Counted from the stretch's first letter, positions 7,928 through 17,003 are shown. The stretch is 64,000 bases of DNA from Gaiellasilicea sp963761905 (GCA_963761905.1 CAVXIQ010000007.1:62001-126000); one strand, 5' to 3'. A program made the numbers and translations. The notes: generated by a model not told the origin, from the sequence alone.

Positions 7928-7955
7928 CGACCGGGCCAACGGCCCGGTCGTTGCG
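7928..7955 (+). terminator. terminator after the precursor
   Basis: CGACCGGGCC and GGCCCGGTCG form a perfect 10-bp stem with a 3-base loop, followed by TTGCGTT. It lies between precursor and cyclase, an arrangement that in RiPP loci lets the precursor be made in excess while some transcription reads on into the enzymes. Confidence 0.75.
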
Positions 7956-7980
7956 TTCTGGTGCACCGCTCTAGTAAGCG

Positions 7981-9764
7981 ATGGGCATCGGGGCGATTGC
8001 CGGCTTTCGAGCCCGGGACGACAGAGCCGCGCGCGGAGTCGTGGAGACGATGGGGACTGCGGCTCCACATCGCGGCGCTGCGATCGAAACGGTCGAGATC
8101 GGTCGCTGTGCGCTTGCCTGCGTCAACGCGACTGACGACGGCGACGCGGGGCTGGCGATCGTGGGCCGCTTCGGAGCGGCCTTCGCGGGTCGACTGGACA
8201 ATGCGGCGGACCTCGCAGCAGAGCTAGCACGGCACGGCATCTCGACCGGCGGGCTCGACGCGGCGGGCCTGGTCGCCGCAGCCTTCGAGCTGTACGGCTC
8301 CCGCCTTCCGGCCCGGTTGCGAGGCGTGTTCGCCTGCGTCGTGACCGATGGATCCACGTTGCACGCCTTCCGCGACCAACTTGGCTATGGGCTTCTGTTC
8401 TACCGCTCGGACCCGGGCGGGTTCTACGTCGCAACGGAGGCCAAGCAGGTGGTTGCCGGTGCCGGGATTCCGAAGGAGCCGGATCTCGAGGTCGTCGAGC
8501 GCATCGTCTTCAACGACCTGGACGACGAGATGCCTTGCGCCTTGCGCGGTGTTCTCCGACTGGCCAAGGGCACGATCCTCACGACGACCGGCGATTCTGT
8601 GCAGCTCGAGCGTTACTGGAGGCCGGAATCGCTGCTCGAGACCGCCGACCTCGCCGGAATCGAGATCCAGGAGCGCTTCGACGAGCTGCTCGGCCAGGCG
8701 GTTTCGCGGTGCTTGACCGGACAGGATCTGATCTCCCTCAGTGGCGGCATCGACTCGCCCGCCGTCGCCGCGTTCGCCGCGCCGAGGCATCTCGAGCTGA
8801 GCGGCCAGCCCTTGCAGGCCCTGACGGCCGTCTATCCGCGATTCCGGTCGGTCGACGAGCGGCCCTACGTCGAGCTCCTCGCGGACCGGTTCGCGATCCC
8901 GCTCCAGACGTACGAGCCGCAGGCGAATCCACTCGGAGATCTCGCCGAGTGGGTGGCGCTCACCGACGGGCCGTATCCGGCTGCCTCGCTCGCGCTCTAT
9001 GCGGAGTCGTACCGGGCGAGCGCGGGAGCTCGGATTCCGCACGGTCCTCTCGGGCGAGCATGCCGAGTTCGTCTTCGCGCTGAACTGGTTCCTGATCGAG
9101 CATCTCGCTCACGCACGGGCGAGTCGGCGCCGTGCGGCGGCAGCTCGACATCCGCCGGAAGAAGGGCCAGTCGGTTCCGTCGCTCGCATGGCTCTTCGCC
9201 CGCTGTCTCGCTCCCGGGCGGCTGCTCGCCGCGCGGGAACGGCGAAGCTCGGCCGGCGTACCGGCCTGGCTGGACACGGGCAAGGTGAGCGAGCGGGTCG
9301 CAACCTCGTACGCGTCTCCCCGGGAACGCTGGCGCACCCTCCAGCTCTCGGGATTCATCGGCCCGGGAATCTCTGCCGAGGCCGAGGCGATCTGCCAGGC
9401 GGTGTGCGGCGTGCAGGCGCGAAGGCCCTGGACGGACATCGACCTGTTCGAGTTCTTCCTCAGCCTCCCCGCGGAGATCAAGTTCCCGGACACCGGCGGC
9501 AAGGATCTCGTTCGGAGTCTGCTCCGAGGCCGGGTGCCGGACGAGATCCTCGACAGGCAGGACCGGACGTACTTCAACGAGGCGATGCTCGCCGAGATCG
9601 ACTATCAGACCCTCCGTCGCCTGCTCGTCGCGCCGGAGCACAGGTTCCAGGGCGTCGATTACGCACTCCTGGCCGAGCGCCTCCGGAACGAGGATCTCGA
9701 GGCCCTGGACTTCAACTGGGCCAGGCATCTGGCCACCGCGCATGCTTTCCTAGCCCAGTGGTGA
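7981..9764 (+). CDS. asparagine-synthetase-like lasso cyclase (C protein), two frame breaks
   Basis: ATP-dependent enzyme expected to adenylate the ring Asp/Glu side chain and form the macrolactam. The N-terminal part has the class II amidotransferase fold (residues about 1-200) but begins MGIGAIAGF and lacks the catalytic Cys2, so the glutaminase is predicted dead, as expected for a cyclase. The synthetase part has the PP-loop LISLSGGIDSP (about 250-260), followed by GEHAEF and KDLVRSLLRGRVPDEI. The reading frame breaks twice, near 9024-9026 and 9117-9119; removing one base at each G run restores a continuous 593-residue protein of normal length. ATG 7981 follows the terminator. Its stop overlaps the GTG of the ATPase gene. 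Confidence 0.85.
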
Positions 9765-10779
9765 CCGCAAGCTCCGATTCGAGCCGGCTGGATCCCCGCG
9801 GCGTGATCGCGCCGGACGTCGTGCGCCCGGTTGCGGCTCTGCACGCGAGCGGGATCACCCATCGCTACCCCGAGCGCACGGTGTTGCAGGACGTCTCGGT
9901 CGCCGTCGGCGGCGGCGAGATCCATGCGCTGCTCGGGCCGAACGGCGCCGGCAAGACGACGCTCGTCCGGATCCTGGCCGGGCTGCTGACCCCGAGCGAA
10001 GGCTCGGTGGAGGTTGCGGGGCTCGATCCGGGCACCGGCGGACGTCCGTTCCGCCAGCGAATCGGATTCGCGCCGTCCGGCGACCGAACCTTCTACCTCC
10101 GGATCTCGGCGCTCGAGAATCTCGCCTTCTTCGGGCGCCTCCACGGCCTGCGGCGTCGGGAGGCGCTGCGACGCGCACGGTGCCGTGCTCGCGGACGTCG
10201 GTCTGGAGAGCGTCGCCAAGCAGCGCGTGGGCGAGTACTCCCACGGGATGCAGAAGCGTCTGTCGTTTGCCCGGGCGCTCCTGATGTCGCCGGCCGTGCT
10301 CCTCGTCGACGAGGCGACGCACGACCTCGATCCCGACGGCGCGCGAACCGTGCGGGAGCTCGTCGAGCGGCAGGCCGCGCGAGGGCGCCGCCGTCGTCTG
10401 GGTGACGCAGCGGCTGGAGGAGATCAGGGGTTTCGCCCAGACCGTCACGGTCCTCGACCGCGGCCAGGTTCGGTTCGACGGCTCGGTTCCGCGTCTGCTG
10501 GCGCTGGCAGCGCCGCGGCGGTTCCTGCTCCGGCTCGACCCTCGCTCGCTCGCAGCTCACGGAGGGGCGCTCGAGCCGGTACTTCGAGGGCGCGCGACGC
10601 TCGAGGGGGTCGGTGCCGACGACCCCGAGCACTTCCTGCTCGCTCTGGGAGACGGAGTCGCGCTCGGCGAGATCCTCGGCGCGCTGGCGGAGAACGAGGT
10701 CACGGTGCTTTCCTGCAGCGAGGAGCGCTCCGAGCTCGAGGAGGCATTCCTGCTGCTCACGCGAAAGAGCGCCGAGTGA
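9761..10779 (+). CDS. ABC transporter ATPase, two frame breaks
   Basis: ATP-binding subunit of the putative peptide exporter. Walker A is LGPNGAGKTT (about 64-73), a degenerate signature motif is YSHGMQKRLS, Walker B is AVLLVDEATHDLDP, and the C-terminal 110 residues form the extension seen in ABC-2 ATPases. Two breaks, at about 10172-10185 and at the G run 10383-10385, are each repaired by removing one base, giving 338 residues. The GTG start overlaps the cyclase stop and the stop overlaps the permease start. Note His in VDEATHDLDP where most ATPases have Ser or Asn. Confidence 0.85.
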
Positions 10780-11627
10780 GCGCCGTCCCAGCTCCGGGCG
10801 ACTCCCGTGAGGGCGGCATCTTCGGCGAGCTCGCCAAGATCTCGGCGTTCCTGAGGCGCGACTTCCTCCAGGCGTGGAGCTACCGGATGGCGTTCGTCAC
10901 CGACGCGATCGGGCTGGCGCTGCAGACCGCGCTCTTCTTCTACATCTCGAAGATCGTCGACCCGAACGTCCTCCCGACCTTCGGGGGCGAGCGAGTCTCC
11001 TACCTCGAGTACGTGGTGGTCGGAATCGCGATGACGATGCTGATCGCGCTCGGGATCTTCAGGGCGGCTGCGGCCTTCCGCAACGAGCAGCTGATGGGGA
11101 CGCTCGAAGTGCTGCTGATGACTCCGACCGCGCCGTGGACGATCCAGATCGGCTCGATCGTCTACGACCTCCTCTACATCCCGCTTCGGACGGGTCTCTT
11201 CATCGCCGTCGTCGCTCTGGCCACCGACGTCTCGTTCGACACCGACGGGATCGTGCCCGCCACGGTGATCCTCCTCGCGTTCCTCCCGTTCGTGTGGGGG
11301 ATCGGGATCGTCTACGCGGCCTCGAGCCTGACCTTCAAGCAGGCCGGGGGCGGGATCGCGATCACGCTGCTCACATTCTCGTCCGGCGCCTACTTCCCGC
11401 TGGAGCTCTTCCCCGACTGGCTTGCCGCGGCGGCCGAGGCGAATCCGATGGCGGTGGCGATCGACTCGATGCGCGAAGCGCTCCTCGGTGGCGCGGGCTG
11501 GTCGGGAGTCAGCGATGCGCTGCTCGTGCTCGTGCCGGCGTCGCTCGTGATGCTCTCGCTCGGGATCGGTTCGTTCCTCCTCGCGCTGCGCCGGGAGCGC
11601 CGCCGAGGCACGCTCGGCATCTACTGA
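10776..11627 (+). CDS. ABC-2 type transporter permease
   Basis: Six-helix membrane subunit of 283 residues pairing with the preceding ATPase. After a short cytoplasmic N-terminus (KISAFLRRDFLQAWSYRMAF) the helices follow in typical ABC-2 order, with the conserved segment FRNEQLMGTLEVLLMTP between helices 2 and 3 and SSGAYFPLELFPDWL ahead of the last helix. GTG 10776 overlaps the ATPase stop. In this locus it most likely exports the mature peptide and may confer self-immunity. Confidence 0.9.
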   Translation: MSAVPAPGDSREGGIFGELAKISAFLRRDFLQAWSYRMAFVTDAIGLALQTALFFYISKIVDPNVLPTFGGERVSYLEYVVVGIAMTMLIALGIFRAAAAFRNEQLMGTLEVLLMTPTAPWTIQIGSIVYDLLYIPLRTGLFIAVVALATDVSFDTDGIVPATVILLAFLPFVWGIGIVYAASSLTFKQAGGGIAITLLTFSSGAYFPLELFPDWLAAAAEANPMAVAIDSMREALLGGAGWSGVSDALLVLVPASLVMLSLGIGSFLLALRRERRRGTLGIY

Positions 11628-11643
11628 AAGGACGGAGCAACCA

Positions 11644-11925
11644 GTGCTTGCACCAGAGTCGAAGATCAGCAGGAACGAGAAGGCGGTCGCCCGACGGCTC
11701 GACGAGGGAGAGGGCGGGGTGATCCTGCACCTCGACACAGGCTCCTACCACGGCGTCAACGAGGTCGGGCTCCTGATCTGGGAGCTGCTCGAAACCGAGC
11801 AGACCATGCAGGAGCTCGTGGCCGCCGTGCGCGATCGGGTCGACGAGCCACCGCCCAAGCTCGAGGACGACGTCGCCAGCTTCCTGGCGGAGGTCCAGGA
11901 GCGCGACCTCATCGTGGTCGGCTAG
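11644..11925 (+). CDS. PqqD-like RiPP recognition protein (lasso B1)
   Basis: A 93-residue winged-helix RiPP recognition element that should bind the leader peptide and present it to the protease and cyclase. The fold signature is visible: basic start KISRNEKAVARRL, beta-hairpin GGVILHLDTGSYHGVNEVG, then WELLETEQTMQELVAAV and a C-terminal helix VASFLAEVQERDLI. The start is GTG 11644 with GGACGGAG upstream. It is separated from the B2 protease by the kinase gene, the split B1/B2 arrangement usual in Actinobacteria and Firmicutes. Confidence 0.92.
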   Translation: MLAPESKISRNEKAVARRLDEGEGGVILHLDTGSYHGVNEVGLLIWELLETEQTMQELVAAVRDRVDEPPPKLEDDVASFLAEVQERDLIVVG

Positions 11926-11932
11926 CGCACGA

Positions 11933-12847
11933 ATGCAGTTGGACGGAGACTCGGGGACGTGCTTCGGCTTCGCCGTCCGCTCGTCGCTCCCGTTTCGGTT
12001 CCTGCGCGGAGGTCCCGGCCAGCCGATCGACATCTCGGCTTCGTCCAGTCGACGCGGCGAGCTCGACGGCGAGGGCGAGCTGCTCGTCAAGTGGAGCCCG
12101 ACGGCCGAACGTCCCTTCGAGGTCAGGCTCTTTCGGACGGAGTACGGCTATGGCGTCTGGATTCCGGACTCGGGCTGGTACGAGGTGAACGTCGAGGGCG
12201 GCAGCGTGACCGTCCCCGCCGATGCCGACGAGGTTCGGCGGGAGGAGCGCCTCTGGAGCATTCCCGCCACGCTTTTCCTTCTCGCCCGAGGCGACCTACC
12301 GCTTCATGCGGCGACCGTCGAGGTGAACGGGAGGGCGATCGTGCTCGCGGCTCCCGGGACGTTCGGGAAGACCACGTTGGCCGCCGCCTTTCTCAGTGCC
12401 GGGTATCGGCTCCTGAGCGAGGATCTGACGTGCGTTCGAGTCGACGGCGGGCCGTGCGTCGTCCCGGGGCCGGCGATGTTGCGCGTCCGACGCGACGTCG
12501 CCGCTCGGCTCGAGATCGCCAACGTTCGCCAATTGGCCGAGTCGGAGCACCGCGTCCATTTCGCGGTGGAGGAGTCGCTGAGGGGCGACTGCTCGCCGGT
12601 CCCGCTCGGCGCGATCGTGTTCCTCCGCGTCTCGGACGACGGCTTCCGGATCGAGAGCTCGAGCTCTGCGACCGCCGTGCGTGATCTCTGGAGCCTGTCC
12701 GGGACGCTTCCGACCGACCGGGACCGAACCCACTCCTTTGCCGGCGCTGCAGAACTGGTCCGCTCGGTGCCCGTGCTGGACTTCTTCCGGCCGGTGCGAT
12801 ACGAGGCGCTCCCGCAGACGATCGAGTTCCTTGCCGAGCACGTCTAG
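11933..12847 (+). CDS. HPr-kinase-like protein of the lasso locus
   Basis: A 304-residue protein related to HPr kinase/phosphorylase C-terminal domains. The P-loop is LAAPGTFGKTTLAAAF (about 139-154), preceded by LPLHAATVEVNGRAIV and followed by LLSEDLTCVRVDG. Related kinases in some lasso loci phosphorylate a Ser at the peptide C-terminus; here the precursor ends FTSP, so Ser48 or Thr47 is the natural candidate. That is inference. ATG 11933 lies seven bases after the B1 stop. The canonical HPr-kinase partner site is not recognisable, so a sugar-metabolism role is unlikely. Confidence 0.85.
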   Translation: MQLDGDSGTCFGFAVRSSLPFRFLRGGPGQPIDISASSSRRGELDGEGELLVKWSPTAERPFEVRLFRTEYGYGVWIPDSGWYEVNVEGGSVTVPADADEVRREERLWSIPATLFLLARGDLPLHAATVEVNGRAIVLAAPGTFGKTTLAAAFLSAGYRLLSEDLTCVRVDGGPCVVPGPAMLRVRRDVAARLEIANVRQLAESEHRVHFAVEESLRGDCSPVPLGAIVFLRVSDDGFRIESSSSATAVRDLWSLSGTLPTDRDRTHSFAGAAELVRSVPVLDFFRPVRYEALPQTIEFLAEHV

Positions 12848-12878
12848 CCGCCCTTCCGGACTGACCTTCCCACAGCGG

Positions 12879-13253
12879 ATGCGTCTGCTGCTCCGGATCT
12901 GGTCGCGCTACCTGCTCGTGCGGCGCGGCCTGCGGGCAAAGCCCCTGCCGACCTTCGCCGATGAGCTCGGGCGGACAGTCGCTCGAGCCGAGCGCCGCTC
13001 GCCGTGGGTGTTGAGCGGTGCCGTCGATCGCAGCTTGAGACTCGGGCCCTACCGGACGCGCTGTCTCTTCGGCGCCCTCGTCCTCTACCGGCTCCTGCGA
13101 GAGCAGGGCGACGAGGTCGAGCTCGTGATCGGGCTGCCGGCGAGCGCCCGAGACCACGCCGCGCACGCCTGGGTCGAGCTGGACGGAATCGACCTCGGCC
13201 CGCCTCCAGGGCGCGGCGACCACGCCGAGCTCGCGCGCTTCCCGGCGCGATGA
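12879..13253 (+). CDS. lasso leader peptidase (B2, transglutaminase-like)
   Basis: Cysteine protease that removes the leader. The 124 residues contain the catalytic Cys in YRTRCLFGALVLYRLL (about 62), a typical VIGLPAS strand and His in HAAHAWVELDG (about 97), with an acidic residue following to complete the triad. ATG 12879 is the first clear start. An in-frame TTG at 12831 would add 16 residues, bring the length close to the family's usual 140, and overlap the kinase gene, so it may be the real start. It is the last gene of the locus; 84 bases follow before the next gene. Confidence 0.88.
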   Translation: MRLLLRIWSRYLLVRRGLRAKPLPTFADELGRTVARAERRSPWVLSGAVDRSLRLGPYRTRCLFGALVLYRLLREQGDEVELVIGLPASARDHAAHAWVELDGIDLGPPPGRGDHAELARFPAR

Positions 13254-13337
13254 GCGTTTCCGCGCAGCCCGCGTCGAGGTCGCGCCGCCGTTCTCCCAGC
13301 GCGGTTTCGTGATCGCGCCCGCGAATCGTCCGGCGGG

Positions 13338-14516
13338 GTGAAACGTGGGGCGGGTCCGCTCGGCCTCTATCTCGCCACGCGGGCGGGCGTGTGGATCGCG
13401 GCTGCCTTCGCGCTACTCGCATTCGATTCGCTGACGCGGGTCTTCGGAGCCGACGAGCTTCCGTGGATCGTGGACGTCGGCTGGTTCGTCGACATGTGGT
13501 CGCGCTGGGACGGAAGCTGGTTCGTCGGCATCGCCCGGGACGGCTATGTCGAGCCCGAGGAGAGCGCCGCGTTCTTCCCGCTCTACCCGCTCGCCGTCCG
13601 TGTTGTCGCGGAGCTGACCGGCGGGCACTACGTGCTCGCCGGCGTCCTGGTCTCGCTCGCCGCGGGCACCGCCGCCGTCCTCGTGCTGCACCGGCTCGCC
13701 ACGCAGGTCCTCGGGCTCGAAGCCGCCGGCAGGACGGTGCTCTACCTGAGTCTCTTTCCGATGTCGATCTTCCTGCTCGCGGTCTACAGCGAGGCCCTCT
13801 ACCTGCTGCTCGCGGCCGTGACGTTCCTGCTCGCACTGCGCGGACGCTTCCTCACCGCGGGCCTCATCGCGGGACTCGCTCTCCTGACGCGGTCGTCCGC
13901 CATCGCTCTTCTGCCGGCGCTGGCGCTCCTCGCCTGGCAGGTCAGGGACGGCCGCGGGCGGGCGCTCGCGTCCGTCGCGGTCGCCGGCCTCGTCGGCGCT
14001 CTCTGGCCGCTCTGGCTCTGGGCTCAGCACGGCGATCCGCTGCTCTCGGCCCGCGCTCAGTCGTCGGAGCAGTGGAACCGTGATCTCTCGCCGCTCGGGC
14101 CGCTCGGCGGGATCTGGCAGGGGCTCGAGGCGGGCTGGGCGAGCCTGCGGCAGCTGTTCGAGGGGGATGAGTCGTGGTCGTACGCGAGCGACACGAGCCC
14201 GGTGTACGTCGCCTTCAACCTCGAGCAACTGGCCTATGCCGCGCTCTTCCTCGGGCTTGCCGTCGTCGTCTGGCGCCGGGTCGGACCGGCTTTCGGGATC
14301 TTCGTCGCCGTGAGCCTCGCACTGCCGCTGAGCGCACCGCCGCCCGAGTACCCGCTGCTCTCGATGCCCCGCTTCGGGCTCGGAATCTTCCCAATCTTCC
14401 TCGCGCTAGCCGTGCTCGGCGATCGCCCGCGGGCTCACCGGACGATCGTCTGGGTCAGCGCGACCCTGCTCGGCCTCACGATCGCTCGCTGGTCGGCCGG
14501 GCTCTTCGTCGCCTGA
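13338..14516 (+). CDS. GT-C mannosyltransferase-like membrane protein (PIG-V type)
   Basis: A 392-residue polytopic protein. The short N-terminal helix is followed by a periplasmic loop with WSRWDGSWFVGIARDGY, matching the RWD motif of PIG-V-type mannosyltransferases, then FFPLYPL and about nine further helices. Such enzymes use polyprenyl-phosphate sugar on the outer face of the membrane. GTG 13338 has GGCGGG just ahead. Its 3' end overlaps the convergent gene below by 111 bases. Confidence 0.82.
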   Translation: MKRGAGPLGLYLATRAGVWIAAAFALLAFDSLTRVFGADELPWIVDVGWFVDMWSRWDGSWFVGIARDGYVEPEESAAFFPLYPLAVRVVAELTGGHYVLAGVLVSLAAGTAAVLVLHRLATQVLGLEAAGRTVLYLSLFPMSIFLLAVYSEALYLLLAAVTFLLALRGRFLTAGLIAGLALLTRSSAIALLPALALLAWQVRDGRGRALASVAVAGLVGALWPLWLWAQHGDPLLSARAQSSEQWNRDLSPLGPLGGIWQGLEAGWASLRQLFEGDESWSYASDTSPVYVAFNLEQLAYAALFLGLAVVVWRRVGPAFGIFVAVSLALPLSAPPPEYPLLSMPRFGLGIFPIFLALAVLGDRPRAHRTIVWVSATLLGLTIARWSAGLFVA

Positions 14517-15752
14517 GAGCTTCCCGGGCGTCCCGGCCCCGAGCACCGTGACGAGGAAGAGAGGCGCGAACCAGACGATGTACGAGGGCAGCCAATGCGC
14601 GAGCGAGAGCTCGAAGGCGACGATCACAGCGGTGGCGTACGCCACGAGCTGGACGATGGCCAGCCGGCGTGCGAGGACACCGCCGAGCAGCGCGAGCATC
14701 GCCACGAGCCCGACCGCGACCGACCGGAACGGCGTGATTGCGCCGAACTGCCCCCAGAGGCTGATCGTCGAGTCGCGTGAGAGCTGCCAGCCGACCGTTC
14801 GGTCGTAGAGCTCCCTGACTCCGCCGTCGGGGATGAAGAGCGCGAACAGCGCGAGGGCGAGTGCCACCGAGCCGATGCCCGCAGCGATCCGGGTGCGCAG
14901 CGTCCCTCCGGGAGCGCAGAGGATGAGCGGCCAAACCAGCGCCGGGACGAACTTGATCGCTGCGCCGATCCCGAGGCTCGTGCCTCGCGCCCACGGCGAG
15001 GACACTCCAAGCAGGGCGCAGACGATCGCCAGCGGGACGAGCATGTCGTTGTAGGCCCAGACCGAGGCGAAGAACGCGTAGGGGGACGTCGCCCAGGCAT
15101 AGCCGAGGAGAAGGCCGAGGCTCCGGCCATGGCGGCGACCGCCGAGACGCCACCCGAGCAAGATCACGCTCGCCAGCGTCGCGAGGTCGAACGCGTTCGT
15201 CGCGGCGCGAGCCGCGTGCTGCGCCGAGTCGATCGCCCAGGCAAACGGCACGTAGAGGAGGTAGTTGACGGGGCCGTAGGTGTCGGGATGGAGCTCGGGG
15301 TGCTTGTACGACTCGGCGCCGTAGAGGTCTTCGCCGGCGAGGATCTGCTCGGCGCCGGCGACACTCGCGAGCCCGACATCGATCACCAGGCGGTCGTCGG
15401 CGAACGGGAACAGGAGCCGGAAGGCCATGAGGACGACGATTCCCCACTTGAGCCAGCGCAGCGGAACCCAGGTGAGCTCGCCGGACTCCACGGGAGCGGG
15501 GCGGAGGACGGCGTAGCCCGAGCGCACGAGGATGTAGAGGAGCCCGACCGCGGCGATCACCGTCGACCAGCGGATGCTCGCGAAGATCGGCCCTCGGTCG
15601 AGGAGCGCGATCGAATAGAGGCCGAAGCCCGACAGGACGAGGACGTCCAGGTGGAGTAGCCGAAACGGCCGTCGCGGGTCGACGAACGGGAGGACGAAAA
15701 GGATGGCGAGGACGAAGTAGGGGCTCAGCTCGAGTAGCTGGTCGCCTTTCAT
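14406..15752 (-). CDS. GT-87-like polytopic membrane glycosyltransferase
   Basis: A membrane protein of 448 residues with about ten helices. It opens MKGDQLLELSPYFVLAILF and has the loop AGEDLYGAESYKHPELHPDTYGPVN split by helix ends, the pattern of DUF2029/GT-87 mannosyltransferases (an acidic residue after the first long loop and YGP). ATG 15752 was preferred to an in-frame start at 15782, which lacks a ribosome-binding site. The last 35 residues are polar, low in complexity and overlap the convergent gene; a single base change near 14520 would instead end the protein at about 14476, so the C-terminus is uncertain. Confidence 0.75.
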   Translation of the reverse strand: MKGDQLLELSPYFVLAILFVLPFVDPRRPFRLLHLDVLVLSGFGLYSIALLDRGPIFASIRWSTVIAAVGLLYILVRSGYAVLRPAPVESGELTWVPLRWLKWGIVVLMAFRLLFPFADDRLVIDVGLASVAGAEQILAGEDLYGAESYKHPELHPDTYGPVNYLLYVPFAWAIDSAQHAARAATNAFDLATLASVILLGWRLGGRRHGRSLGLLLGYAWATSPYAFFASVWAYNDMLVPLAIVCALLGVSSPWARGTSLGIGAAIKFVPALVWPLILCAPGGTLRTRIAAGIGSVALALALFALFIPDGGVRELYDRTVGWQLSRDSTISLWGQFGAITPFRSVAVGLVAMLALLGGVLARRLAIVQLVAYATAVIVAFELSLAHWLPSYIVWFAPLFLVTVLGAGTPGKLSGDEEPGRPASDREAEQGRADPDDRPVSPRAIAEHG

Positions 15753-15862
15753 CCCGCCCGCCCTAGCTGCTCGCTGATCCATCCCACGCGGCGGATCAAA
15801 GCACGGGGCACCGTTATCATCGAAGCCCCTGCGCGCCGACCGGCCGTTTCGGGTGAGCTGAG

Positions 15863-16639
15863 ATGACCGAGCCGATCGACGCCAAATACTACGACGAGGT
15901 GATCGGTCGAGAATCGGCCGAGACGGCGAAGGCCGTCGTCGACAGCGTCTTCCGGCGAATGCGGAAGCTGCGCGCTCCCGAGCCGGGTGCCACCGTCCTC
16001 GACATCGGTTGCGGGACGGGCGTGATCACGGCCGCGGCAGCCGACCTCGGCCTCGAGGCGGTCGGCCTGGATGTCGTGCCCGAGTTCGTCGAGGCCGCGC
16101 GCGAGCGGCATCCCGGTGCCTCGTTCGAGGTCGGTCCGTCGGAGCAGCTTCCGTTTCCGGACGAGTCGTTCGACTACGTCCTCTTGCTGTCGCTCCTCGA
16201 GCACGTCCAGGACTGGGAGCGGACGCTCGCAGAGGCGGTGCGGGTGCTGCGACCCGGCGGCGTCATGTACCTGACGACGACGAACCGCTTCTGTCCGAAG
16301 CAGTACGAGATCCGCTACCTCTGGGGCTTCGGCTACTTGCCAGGGCGCGTCCAGCGGAAGATCTACTCGCTCTCGATGGAGCACTGGCCGAGGCTCGTGA
16401 ACTACACGCATCTCCCGGCGTACCACTGGTTCTGGTACGGGCAACTCGCCGAGCGGCTCGGTGCGCTCGGAGTGGAACCGCACCACGTGCTCTCGGTGCT
16501 CGGGCCGGAGGACATTCCGGCGCGCTACCGAAGTAAGCCGCTCCGGAAGGCGATTGAGCTCCTGATCGCGCATCCGCTGCCCTGGTCGTATCTCTTCCAT
16601 CCGACGACGACGGTGCTGTCCCAGAAGCCGGCTCGCTGA
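15863..16639 (+). CDS. class I SAM-dependent methyltransferase
   Basis: A 258-residue methyltransferase. SAM-binding motif I is VLDIGCGTGVITAAA (about 48-62), the acidic end of strand 2 is GLDVVPEF, motif II/III covers SFDYVLLLSLLEHVQDW and RVLRPGGVMYLTTTNR. The C-terminal half is rich in aromatic residues (YHWFWYGQL), typical of methyltransferases acting on lipids or glycan heads; the substrate is unknown. It stands alone, with a hairpin directly downstream. Confidence 0.88.
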   Translation: MTEPIDAKYYDEVIGRESAETAKAVVDSVFRRMRKLRAPEPGATVLDIGCGTGVITAAAADLGLEAVGLDVVPEFVEAARERHPGASFEVGPSEQLPFPDESFDYVLLLSLLEHVQDWERTLAEAVRVLRPGGVMYLTTTNRFCPKQYEIRYLWGFGYLPGRVQRKIYSLSMEHWPRLVNYTHLPAYHWFWYGQLAERLGALGVEPHHVLSVLGPEDIPARYRSKPLRKAIELLIAHPLPWSYLFHPTTTVLSQKPAR

Positions 16640-16988
16640 CGCCACGACGGCGCTCCGAAGGCGCCTTCGGCGTCCGGAGCAGAGGTTTAACGTCGATTCG
16701 AGCAGGTTCTGGCAGAAGGCGCTACCATCGCCGCTTCGCCTGAGCTAGGACGTCCAATCGCCCGCGACCCCCCGCCCCGGGAATGACTCGATTTCGCGTC
16801 TTGCGTCAGGTGACGACTCTGACGACATCAAGCCGTCAAATTGACTATCAGCCGTCATCACGTCACTGGTCCAGCCCGCCCCCGGCCCTCGACCGGACGG
16901 CGCGACCGGATTCCCCCTTCGGGTGATGGCGCACCCCGTAACCGAGACGATGGGAGCACGAATGCCGCAATCACATCTGGGAGCACCA
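16640..16988. other. non-coding gap upstream of the repeat glycosidase
   Basis: About 350 bases. Besides the hairpin at its left end it holds two direct copies of AGCCGTCA (16831-16838 and 16850-16857) around TTGACT (16841-16846), a possible -35 box with operator-like repeats but no convincing -10. Its right end has the duplicated start region described separately. Confidence 0.4.
16652..16680 (+). terminator. hairpin after the methyltransferase gene
   Basis: GCTCCG (16652-16657) pairs with CGGAGC (16675-16680), enclosing the palindrome GAAGGCGCCTTC. No long T-run follows, so it is a probable but weak terminator. Confidence 0.45.
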
Positions 16989-17003
16989 ATGCCGCAGTCA
17001 CGT
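16950..17003 (+). repeat. tandem duplication of a ribosome-binding site and start codon
   Basis: Two adjacent copies of about 27 bases, each containing GGGAGCAC then ATGCCGCA, give two consecutive well-spaced starts (ATG 16962 and 16989) for the same frame. The second gives the better signal peptide. Confidence 0.7.

Noticed and set aside
9024..10385. Programmed frameshifting in the cyclase and ATPase genes
   Set aside because: No slippery heptamer or stimulatory structure was seen, and the same one-base excess recurs in many unrelated genes.
14406..14516. Functional antisense overlap between the two GT-C genes
   Set aside because: The C-terminal tail of the minus gene is low-complexity and may result from a base error; no other evidence for regulation.
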